64,000 bases of DNA from Pseudoalteromonas caenipelagi. GTDB lineage: Bacteria; Pseudomonadota; Gammaproteobacteria; Enterobacterales; Alteromonadaceae. The position numbers were made by a program, and so were the translations under genes. This document shows positions 46,090 to 53,979 of this stretch, one piece after another. Location of the stretch: NCBI RefSeq assembly GCF_013140855.1, contig NZ_JABBPG010000002.1:372001-436000 (forward strand). The letters run 5' to 3'. Position 1 is the stretch's first letter. Each line of letters starts with the position of its first letter. The notes below the pieces were generated by a model. The model did no database searches. It saw only the letters and a list, made by a program, of their open reading frames with translations, and was not told the origin of the DNA.

Positions 46090-47034
46090 TTATTGGCCGT
46101 AAAGGGCTAGCGCTGCGCCTGACACATTCGTATATTCAACAATAGCGACAGGGTAAAACCCCGTTTTTTTCAATGCGATTGCTGTGTTACTGCGCGATGG
46201 CCCAACCCAAAAGTAGCCAATAAATGGCTGCACCCAACCAGATTTCGACTCTAAGATACCTTTTAGTTGAGCTGCTTTATCCTCGCTTGGTGTAAGGTGC
46301 TGAGGTAAAACGTTATCTCCTGCGCTATACAGCGGGGTTTGAGTGCCAATGTTTCTTAAATAGCTTAGCTCTACAATAGGCGTATAATCGGGAATGTCGG
46401 CTACCTGTAGGTCAACATAATGATTGCCAATCCAATAATTTATCTCTGCTAACGACTTTGGGTATCCCCAAATTTCTAAACCTGCTTTGATTGCAAGCGT
46501 GTTGTTTAGCTCAAGATCTTGATTATACATGGCATAATCTGATGGCACGCCTTGTTGTATATTTTGCTCATTGGCTTGCGCCATAATTTGCTGTGCAGCG
46601 AGTAGATATTGCATTTGCTGCTGTTTACTGGCGTGTTTTGGTAGGCAGGGAAGAGGTAGAGCTTGGGCTGATTTTCGTTTTACAGCAATCGTGTTAACCG
46701 TCTCAGCATACGCGCCTACTGGGCTTTGAGTTATATCTTGAAAGTACAACACGCCAATACTTTGATTAGTGCCAGTACCATTACATACTATTTCTATTGG
46801 TTCAAACTCACCGTGAGCAATAAACTTTTTAGCTTGGTTGGTTTTAATAATTGATAAAAATGCGCTGGTTAGATTGCCAGATATACGAAATGGCATACTC
46901 ACGGCGGTGCCATCACTTAATAACACTTGCTCGGTGACTGGGTATTGTTGTTCGATGCTCGCTGCGTTTACTGCACTACTTATAAAAAAAGATGCGCATG
47001 CTGCTTTGAGCAAACTCCCGCTGTTGTTAATCAT
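46090..47034 (-). CDS. Exported acetoacetate decarboxylase-like protein
   Basis: The 314-residue protein has a signal peptide (residues 1-24, ending AVNA-A). An ADC-family core follows: LYFQDITQSPVGAYAETVNTIAV, then AGLEIWGYPKSLAEINY. The lysine K193 in this motif matches the Schiff-base lysine of acetoacetate decarboxylase. The following lysine, which tunes its pKa in the classical enzyme, is Ser194 here. An insertion of about 40 Gln-rich residues (135-175) separates the two blocks. Export to the periplasm is unusual for an ADC. It may act on a lactone, a keto acid or another carbonyl compound; the reaction is uncertain. Confidence 0.78.
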   Translation of the reverse strand: MINNSGSLLKAACASFFISSAVNAASIEQQYPVTEQVLLSDGTAVSMPFRISGNLTSAFLSIIKTNQAKKFIAHGEFEPIEIVCNGTGTNQSIGVLYFQDITQSPVGAYAETVNTIAVKRKSAQALPLPCLPKHASKQQQMQYLLAAQQIMAQANEQNIQQGVPSDYAMYNQDLELNNTLAIKAGLEIWGYPKSLAEINYWIGNHYVDLQVADIPDYTPIVELSYLRNIGTQTPLYSAGDNVLPQHLTPSEDKAAQLKGILESKSGWVQPFIGYFWVGPSRSNTAIALKKTGFYPVAIVEYTNVSGAALALYGQ

Positions 47035-47140
47035 TCTTTTATCCTTATTGATGATTAGGTGTTTCCATATTAGGGCGGCAAAAATAACACGAATTTTGTG
47101 CTTTATGTAGAGGTTTGAGTTAAAAGTGAACTGACAGGAA

Positions 47141-47164
47141 CAAAAAACGCCACAGTTGGGCGTT
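47141..47164 (-). terminator. Terminator of the NptA-type gene
   Basis: AACGCC (47146-47151) pairs with GGCGTT (47159-47164), followed on the minus strand by a run of six T. It lies about 100 bases after the transporter stop, beyond a short repeat. Confidence 0.7.
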
Positions 47165-47179
47165 AATATGTTGGTTTAA

Positions 47180-47225
47180 GAGATCCTGAACTTGTTTCGT
47201 CATTCTGAACTTGTTTCAGAATCTC
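47180..47225. repeat. Interspersed palindromic repeat
   Basis: The 13-mer CTGAACTTGTTTC occurs twice in tandem (47186-47198 and 47205-47217). The second copy is the core of a perfect palindrome, TTCTGAACTTGTTTCAGAA (47203-47221). The outer ends GAGAT and ATCTC also pair. Sequences of this kind are scattered between genes in many marine proteobacteria. Confidence 0.75.
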
Positions 47226-47262
47226 CAAACCTAAAGCATGTGGTTTTTCAAGTATGCGCCGT

Positions 47263-48399
47263 TTACCTTACCGCCATCATAATAATACCTGGCAGGATAA
47301 AAAATGAGCCTAATACATAACCTAATGCCGCTGATTTGTTGTTAGCACCAATGTGAGCAAGCTTTTCAGCAAGGGTGATTGGCAGCTCTCGCAATACAGG
47401 AACACCATATATTAGTGCTACCGCGAATACGTTAAACATCACGTGTACCAATGCGATAGTGAGTGCAACTTCCGCTGCAGGACCGGTAATCGAAGTGGCC
47501 GCTAGCAGAGCGGTAATGGTTGTGCCAATGTTTGCGCCCAGTGTGAATGGATAAATTTGACGGGTGTTGAATACACCACTGCCTGCTAATGGGATCATTA
47601 GGCTTGTCGTTGTAGAAGATGACTGTACCATAATTGTAACCGCTGCGCCTGAGCCTATACCGGCGATAGGGCCTCGACCAATAGCGCTGTGCAAAATATC
47701 TTTTGCAGTACCAACCAATGCTTTTTTAAGTAATTTACCTAAAGCGGTCACTGCAAATAGAATTAGGCCTATTCCTGCTACTACCATCGCAATACCAAGT
47801 GCTTTGCCGTCCAAAAAGCCTAAAGCATCTTTGACTAAACCTACGGCCGGTTTTACCAATGGTTTAATAAAGTTATAGCTTTTTAATGATAGGTCCGCAT
47901 CGCCAACAAAAATGTGAGATAAGCTAGCCGCAAGCTTTTGCAGTATCCCAAACATGATCTCTAGAGGTAAGAAAATAGCAACCGCAATTAGGTTAAAAAA
48001 GTCATGTACCGTTGACGCTGCAAATGCCCTTTGAAACTCTTCTTTATTACGAATATGACCAATAGAAACCAGTGTATTGGTTATAGTTGTACCTATGTTT
48101 GCACCCATTACCATAGGGATCGCAATATGAATAGGTAATCCTCCTGCAACAAGGCCAACAATAACAGACGTTACAGTTGATGAGGATTGCACTAGCGCGG
48201 TTGCCAATGCGCCCAACAATAAAGCGACAAACGGATTAGTTGCAAACGCAAAAATTTCTTTTGCACCTTCACTACCTCCAGAAGCGATTTTAAAACCCCC
48301 ACTGACTGTGCTGACAGCGACTAAAACTAAATAAACCAGTAGGGCGATCGCAGCCCAATTTAAAAATTTATAAAGGCCAGAGTTTGCGGAACTACGCAT
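47263..48399 (-). CDS. Na+/phosphate cotransporter, NptA family
   Basis: This 378-residue inner-membrane protein has eight to ten helices in two inverted repeats. Each repeat has the QSSS signature (ALVQSSSTVTS and IMVQSSSTTTS) and a GANIGTTIT block. These are the sodium- and phosphate-binding hallmarks of the SLC34-like NptA/PhoU-less family. It likely imports phosphate with sodium, suiting a marine host and complementing the alkaline phosphatase and nuclease elsewhere in the window. It has its own promoter region and terminator. Confidence 0.93.
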   Translation of the reverse strand: MRSSANSGLYKFLNWAAIALLVYLVLVAVSTVSGGFKIASGGSEGAKEIFAFATNPFVALLLGALATALVQSSSTVTSVIVGLVAGGLPIHIAIPMVMGANIGTTITNTLVSIGHIRNKEEFQRAFAASTVHDFFNLIAVAIFLPLEIMFGILQKLAASLSHIFVGDADLSLKSYNFIKPLVKPAVGLVKDALGFLDGKALGIAMVVAGIGLILFAVTALGKLLKKALVGTAKDILHSAIGRGPIAGIGSGAAVTIMVQSSSTTTSLMIPLAGSGVFNTRQIYPFTLGANIGTTITALLAATSITGPAAEVALTIALVHVMFNVFAVALIYGVPVLRELPITLAEKLAHIGANNKSAALGYVLGSFFILPGIIMMAVR

Positions 48400-49084
48400 A
48401 ATACTTCTCTTTTACTACTCACCAAAAATGACAATTTGATGACGTTTTTATTTCAGGAGCGCGAATTACAACATCAGTTTATTACAGAAATATTTCAGTT
48501 TAGAGATTTTGTTAGTCTCGCATGAACGACAGTGGCGTTTTTTTAAACGAAATAAATTTAGGATAAGCGGGAAAGTAATTCTTTATTCGTATTTTTCTGG
48601 GTTCTAGTAAAAAAGAGTAATTTTGTTCATTGTCCCCAATCTGTTAGTTTTTTGGAATTATAAATCTAAAAGTTGATATTTATTGCATAAACTATTTTGC
48701 GTATCGGAATGAATTATTCAAGTAAAACAGGCGTATGTCGACCAGTTAATTGTTGCAATGTTCGGGATTGTTAACCAGTAAACACAAGATTAACCCTACT
48801 GTTTCTGCTTAAAATTCAAGCAAGATCAATATTTAGTTAATTATTGGTTTATTTAATGTAAAGGTGAGCTTTAATCTATCATCTTAAAAGATGAATGCTG
48901 GCTTAATCGAATTTTATTGAATCTGTCACTTTCAGATATTTTTATCGAAAAGGAGAGAGGAGGAAGAGATAGCCTAAAAGTATGGTTTTTAATTTCTGTA
49001 ACCCAAAGTAAGTGTTTATCCAAAAGTGAGCATGTTTCTGTAGGTAAATTTCGAATATTTAAATGGTTATGAAGGAGTATATAA
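48400..49084. other. Divergent intergenic region upstream of the repeat protein
   Basis: This is 685 bases of AT-rich non-coding sequence. GTTAATTA at 48836-48843 resembles an ArcA-type half site but is weak evidence. A strong ribosome site, GAAGGAG, sits seven bases before the following ATG. No open frame or RNA was recognised. Confidence 0.4.
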
Positions 49085-51190
49085 ATGTTTAATACGAGTA
49101 TGAGAACAAAGCTAAGAGGCCTTGCGGTGGGGCTAATAACGCTTGCAAGTACATCTCTTAGTCTAGGTGCATATGCAACTGGTACTGAGTTTGCTGGATG
49201 TATGGAGGAAACCGCTGGTTTTGCCGTTCAGTGTACTGCAAATGATGTAAGAATTGCTGGAGTTGCGAGTAATCCCGATGGTACTCCAAAGTTACAAATA
49301 CTAGATGATGGGTGTGCATATCAAGGCGACACAGTTGAGTTTACAGCTACATTTGATATTGAAACAACGTCAAAAGAGCGCCATGACGTGGGTATCTATT
49401 TTGTAACCGATGGTGACCCCAATAAAGATGGTGCCGTAAGCGGCCAATGTAGTATTTCTACGTTACCATTCCAGCCATCTCCACCTTGGCTAGATTTAGA
49501 TGGTATCGATGATCCATTGCCAGGTACAAACACGCCGTCAGGTGTTCAAGATGAATGTGGAGACATTAGTAAGCCTGATTTTAATCCGCTTTCTCCAACA
49601 TTTACGTTAACTGCAACATGTGTTGACCCTGATAACGACGGCCAATTAAATATACCTTATTGCACAAGCTGGAGACAGTCGGGTGCCAATGAGCTGTGCG
49701 TTAATCCAAGTGATGCGTTCCCAGGTTCCCCTTCGAAATGTAAGTGTGATGATACGTTCAATATTCCAATTGCAGTACCACCTGCTGAGCTACTTGTAAG
49801 CAAATCTGTAAATCCTACCACTTTGGTTGAGCCCGGTGGCAACGCAACCTTTACTGTAACAGTCACTAACGTTGGTATTGACCCAAATAACAACGTCACT
49901 TTAAATACTTTGAGTGACAGCATTTATGGCGATATTACCACATCGGGTCACGATGGAATTCTAAGTACAACGTGTAGTGTGCCTCAAGTGATCCCCGCGG
50001 ATGACCGCAATGTTGGTGGTGTAGATACATATACTTGTCAATTTACTACCAATATCTTAGGTAATGCAGGTGATGTTGAAACGGATATCGTTACAGCATC
50101 GGGCATTGATGACAATGGTAATTCTTTAAGTGGCGAAGATACGGCACAGGTTACGCTAATTGACTCTTTGCCAAGTATTTCATTAGATAAAACAGCCAAT
50201 CCAACTTCAATGTTAGAGCCAGGTGGTTTAGTTACTTTCTCGGTGGTGATTAACAACACAAGCCCTGCAAGCTCTGACCCTGTGACTATTACATCTTTAG
50301 TAGACAACATTCATGGTAACCTCAACGGCCAAGGTGATTGTGTTATCCCTCAACTGATTAATGTTGGTGCCAGTTATTCGTGTTCTTTTCAAGTGAATGT
50401 AGTTGGCAATGCTGGTGATTCCGAAACAGACACAATTACTGCGCTTGGTGCAGACGATGAGGGCAATCCAGTCAGTGCGAGTGACTCAGCAACCGTTGCT
50501 ATTCTCAATGCTCCTTCTAGCATTGAAGTTATCAAAACAGCATCTCCGTTGGTTATAGATGAGCCTGGTGGTTCTGTGACTTATACCTATACTATCAACA
50601 ACACATCAAGTGTTGATGCGGTAACGATAGATGTTGCAGACGATGACAAGCTCGGTTCAATTAATGGTCAAGGCAGCTGTCAGTTACCACAGGTAATTAC
50701 ACCAAGTGGTTCATATACCTGTACAATCACAACTTATGTTGCTGGTAATGGCAACACCTCAGTCACTAATGTTGTGAGTGTATCTGGTTTAGATGATGAT
50801 GGTGAAGTGGTCAGTGGTTTTGACGATGCGACGGTCAATATACAAAACACACCGCCTGCGGCAACGTTAGTTAAAACGGCCACACAAGTAATCGCGACTT
50901 ATCAAGTTTCAGTCTCTAATGATTCTGATGCCGAGTCGTTAACTATTACTCAATTGGCAGACGACATGTTTGGTGATATCACAGTTGTAGCTGGCAATAT
51001 TCAATCGACAACCTGTTCAGTACCACAGGTAATTCAGCCAGCAACACAAGCTGGTGATAGCTATAGCTGTGAATTTACCGCTATAGTAACTAGCTCACCA
51101 CATGTAAATAATGTAACTGCAACAGTCGTTGATGATGATGGCTCTCAAGCAATTATGCCATCAGATACAGCCACTGTGAGCTTTGACTAA
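49085..51190 (+). CDS. Secreted protein with four DUF11-like repeats
   Basis: The 701-residue acidic protein has a signal peptide (about residues 1-32). A cysteine-rich N-terminal domain (33-225, about 15 Cys) follows. Then come four beta-sandwich repeats at 235-359, 362-475, 478-588 and 592-701. Each repeat has two cysteines (for example C298/C318, C532/C546). The first three open with a KxxxPTxxxEPGG-like block, and all four close with a Ca-binding-like GxDDxGxxxSxxDxAxV block. The fourth lacks the EPGG strand. No membrane anchor or sorting tail is visible, so it should be released or held non-covalently at the surface. The role is unknown. Confidence 0.72.
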   Translation: MFNTSMRTKLRGLAVGLITLASTSLSLGAYATGTEFAGCMEETAGFAVQCTANDVRIAGVASNPDGTPKLQILDDGCAYQGDTVEFTATFDIETTSKERHDVGIYFVTDGDPNKDGAVSGQCSISTLPFQPSPPWLDLDGIDDPLPGTNTPSGVQDECGDISKPDFNPLSPTFTLTATCVDPDNDGQLNIPYCTSWRQSGANELCVNPSDAFPGSPSKCKCDDTFNIPIAVPPAELLVSKSVNPTTLVEPGGNATFTVTVTNVGIDPNNNVTLNTLSDSIYGDITTSGHDGILSTTCSVPQVIPADDRNVGGVDTYTCQFTTNILGNAGDVETDIVTASGIDDNGNSLSGEDTAQVTLIDSLPSISLDKTANPTSMLEPGGLVTFSVVINNTSPASSDPVTITSLVDNIHGNLNGQGDCVIPQLINVGASYSCSFQVNVVGNAGDSETDTITALGADDEGNPVSASDSATVAILNAPSSIEVIKTASPLVIDEPGGSVTYTYTINNTSSVDAVTIDVADDDKLGSINGQGSCQLPQVITPSGSYTCTITTYVAGNGNTSVTNVVSVSGLDDDGEVVSGFDDATVNIQNTPPAATLVKTATQVIATYQVSVSNDSDAESLTITQLADDMFGDITVVAGNIQSTTCSVPQVIQPATQAGDSYSCEFTAIVTSSPHVNNVTATVVDDDGSQAIMPSDTATVSFD

Positions 51191-51355
51191 TTACAGTGAA
51201 GAGGGATACCTAGCAGCTATTCCTCAAATGTTATAAAAGTAATTATTTAGTATTATTTTGAGTGGGGAAAACACATAATTAGCGGTGTTTTCTCCACAAT
51301 TACTACACTTTTAACTTATAAAATTGTCTGCACCGAGATTGGCTTGTGTAGGCAC

Positions 51356-53302
51356 ATGAAACTAACACGTCTTTTTACATTACTTTTAGGTTGGGTCTTG
51401 AGCAGTTTTGTTCAGGCAAACGCTATTGAACTATCAGATAAACAAAGCGTATACGAGCTAAAGAAATCCGCCTTATATTTTCATGACTATGATAAACAAA
51501 TCACATCTGTCTCGCAGTTGCAGTCTCTAACTGGAATTCTAAAACCTTACTCGACACAAAAGCCACATATAAAACCATATTGGAAATGGGCTAAAGTAGA
51601 ATTGTTTAACACTACCGATGAAGAGGATTGGTATGTCTCGTTTGGTTTTGCGCGTTTACCGATATTAGAAATGTATTGGCTTGAAGAGTCCGCAACAATT
51701 ATTAAGCTAGATGAAAAAAGCACTTTTTTTGATCGACCCCTAAAACATCCACAAATGTATGTGCCTATCAAGTTACAAGCCAATCAAAGAAAAACATTAT
51801 TTGTAAAGTATCAAACGTTTGCAAACGCACCTGCCAAAATAGTCATTCACTCGCCAGAGCACTTTAATCAAACCGCACAACTGAGCATACTTAATAACGC
51901 TGTGATAGCGGGTATTGTTATGGCTATTTTGTTGATTGTTATAGTTAATTTATACTTTAATCGCAATTTAACTAATGTATTTTATGCCATTTGGACGTGC
52001 ATGTTTTTGCTTATCGTGACGGATATGGCTGGGTTCACCTACCAATATTTTTGGCCAAACTTAGGGGCGTTTGCCAATACGTTTTCAATTTTGTTAATGG
52101 TCTTGGTGCCGATATTTCACTTACTTTTTGTACGAAGCTTTCTGCAGTTAGAGCACTATCATGCCTTTCTCGATAAGATCTATATAGGGTGTATTTTAAT
52201 TTATCTTATATTGGTACCTTTAGCGCTGCTTTTGCAGAGTGTATTTTACAATTTACTTGCCAGTTCGCTTATTATTTTGGTGTTTCTGTATACCTGTTAT
52301 TGGTGTTTTAAACAGCGCGCACCTGGTATAAAAATATTCGCTATCAGCCTGTTTAATCACGTTTTATTCGTTAACGTTTTAACTATACTGGGTGCAAGCT
52401 TTGGCAACGTTTTCTCAGTGTTTGAAATTTCAACGTATATTAAAATTGGCTACTCAATCGAGGTGTGCTTGTTCACGGTTGCGATGGCGGTGCAACATAA
52501 GTCTGTTCAATACCAACTCGTTTATCATTTGCAAAATCAAGTAAACGCGCTAAATCAATCGGTATTACAGGAACAACGTTTTTCAAAGCAACAATCAGAG
52601 CAAGTGAAAAAGCAAGAGCAGCGATTATTTACCGATTTATCTCATGAACTGAGAACGCCACTGACGGTTATGAAGATTCAGGTTGAGTCTTTGCAACATA
52701 ATATCGTCGACAATGTGCATGATTCCTATCGCAAGTTACATGACAAAATTGATGAATTGAATGAATTTATCAACACCCTAATGTTAGTCAGCGACTCAAA
52801 AGACTTGCACTACGGGCTGAATATTCAAGCTACGAAAATTAGACCTTTTATCAATGAAGTACACCACTTGTGTTTACAGAAATTGGATCTAAAAAATCAA
52901 CAATTGAGCCTTAACTGTCAAATAAGAGAATTAGAGTCGTTGTTTATCGACAAAAAAGCCATTACTCAAGTAGTGGAGGAGGTTGTCTGTAACGCCGTTA
53001 AGTTTGGTGGTAGTCGTGTAGAAATCATGTTGAGCTTTATAGAAAACGAAGACAACATGGTCATCCGAGTCGAGAATTCAGGTAGCCCGTTATCTTACGA
53101 AGCGCATCAAATGCTGTTTGAACCACTGTTTAGACAAGAGCCTTCTCGAAATACTTTACTAGGCGGTAAAGGAATGGGATTAGCCGTATGTAAAAAGATT
53201 ATTCAGGCTCATCATGGCGAAATTACCTCAAACAACAGCTTACTTGGCGGGATCAGTGTCGAACTGAGCTTACCAAAAAGTTTTGCCTATGATGTTGTGT
53301 GA
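51356..53302 (+). CDS. 7TMR-DISM sensor histidine kinase
   Basis: The 648-residue kinase has a signal peptide, a periplasmic 7TMR-DISMED2-type domain (about 25-165) and seven membrane helices (about 178-390). A short coiled coil and a HisKA/HATPase pair follow. The phospho-accepting histidine is H430 in LSHELRTPL, the N box is EEVVCNAVKFGG, and the G box is GGKGMGLAVCKKI. There is no receiver domain and no response regulator next to it. I chose the ATG at 51356 because it starts the signal peptide directly. The long four-repeat protein lies upstream on the same strand, 165 bases away. Confidence 0.9.
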   Translation: MKLTRLFTLLLGWVLSSFVQANAIELSDKQSVYELKKSALYFHDYDKQITSVSQLQSLTGILKPYSTQKPHIKPYWKWAKVELFNTTDEEDWYVSFGFARLPILEMYWLEESATIIKLDEKSTFFDRPLKHPQMYVPIKLQANQRKTLFVKYQTFANAPAKIVIHSPEHFNQTAQLSILNNAVIAGIVMAILLIVIVNLYFNRNLTNVFYAIWTCMFLLIVTDMAGFTYQYFWPNLGAFANTFSILLMVLVPIFHLLFVRSFLQLEHYHAFLDKIYIGCILIYLILVPLALLLQSVFYNLLASSLIILVFLYTCYWCFKQRAPGIKIFAISLFNHVLFVNVLTILGASFGNVFSVFEISTYIKIGYSIEVCLFTVAMAVQHKSVQYQLVYHLQNQVNALNQSVLQEQRFSKQQSEQVKKQEQRLFTDLSHELRTPLTVMKIQVESLQHNIVDNVHDSYRKLHDKIDELNEFINTLMLVSDSKDLHYGLNIQATKIRPFINEVHHLCLQKLDLKNQQLSLNCQIRELESLFIDKKAITQVVEEVVCNAVKFGGSRVEIMLSFIENEDNMVIRVENSGSPLSYEAHQMLFEPLFRQEPSRNTLLGGKGMGLAVCKKIIQAHHGEITSNNSLLGGISVELSLPKSFAYDVV

Positions 53303-53366
53303 TCTTTGCGTCGCTGTTTATATTTAAGTAAACTCCAGCGTTTAATATAAAAGTGGTTTAAGTAGC

Positions 53367-53873
53367 ATGACAGACGCACCGTTTTGGCAAATAAAAAACC
53401 TTGAACAAATGAATCAACAAGAATGGGAAGCCATTTGTGACGGCTGCGGTAAATGTTGCCTTAATAGCTTTATAGATAGTGAGCATGAGGAAGACGAAGA
53501 CTTCGCGAGCACCGATTTTTTGCGAGAAGGTGAAACACTTATTTATACCAGCTTAGTTTGCCAATATATCGACGACAACACCTGCGGCTGTACAAGGTAC
53601 AGTGAACGACAGCAACTGGTGCCATCATGCGTTAAATTGACCAAAGAGAATTTGAAAGACATTTTCTTTATGCCACAAAGTTGCAGTTACCGTCGCTTAC
53701 ATGAAGGCAGAGGGCTTGCTAGCTGGCATCCACTTTTAAACAATGGCAGTAAAGACAAAATGCACGCAGCTGGCATTAGCGTAAAAGGGCGTGTGACTAA
53801 AGATAATACGGTTGACTTGGAAAATGAGTTTGAAGATTATGTGGCTAGCTGGCCAACGTACGATTGTGATTAA
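53367..53873 (+). CDS. ycgN: UPF0260 protein YcgN
   Basis: The 168-residue protein has the YcgN cysteine cluster CDGCGKCC, then TCGCTRYSERQQLVPSC, and WHPLL. These cysteines suggest iron-sulfur or zinc binding, as in the CxxCxxCC family. Compared with E. coli YcgN (about 150 residues) there is an acidic insertion of roughly 15 residues after the first cluster (HEEDEDFASTDF). The function is unknown. It stands alone, convergent with hutU. Confidence 0.9.
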   Translation: MTDAPFWQIKNLEQMNQQEWEAICDGCGKCCLNSFIDSEHEEDEDFASTDFLREGETLIYTSLVCQYIDDNTCGCTRYSERQQLVPSCVKLTKENLKDIFFMPQSCSYRRLHEGRGLASWHPLLNNGSKDKMHAAGISVKGRVTKDNTVDLENEFEDYVASWPTYDCD

Positions 53874-53937
53874 GATCGTTGGTTAAGCTTTTTGTTTTCA
53901 AAACGCTCGTAAACACTAATAAAAACCTCTTTAAGTC

Positions 53938-53967
53938 AGAGTTATCCCATAGCTATGGAATAACTCT
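53938..53967. terminator. Hairpin between ycgN and hutU
   Basis: AGAGTTATCCCAT (53938-53950) pairs with ATGGAATAACTCT (53955-53967) with one mismatch and an AGCT loop. It lies between convergent genes, but neither side has a long T run. Confidence 0.5.
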
Positions 53968-53979
53968 GTGATTTACCGC

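Noticed and set aside
48836..48843. ArcA site upstream of the four-repeat protein
   Set aside because: GTTAATTA matches half the consensus but is common in AT-rich DNA; there is no supporting context.
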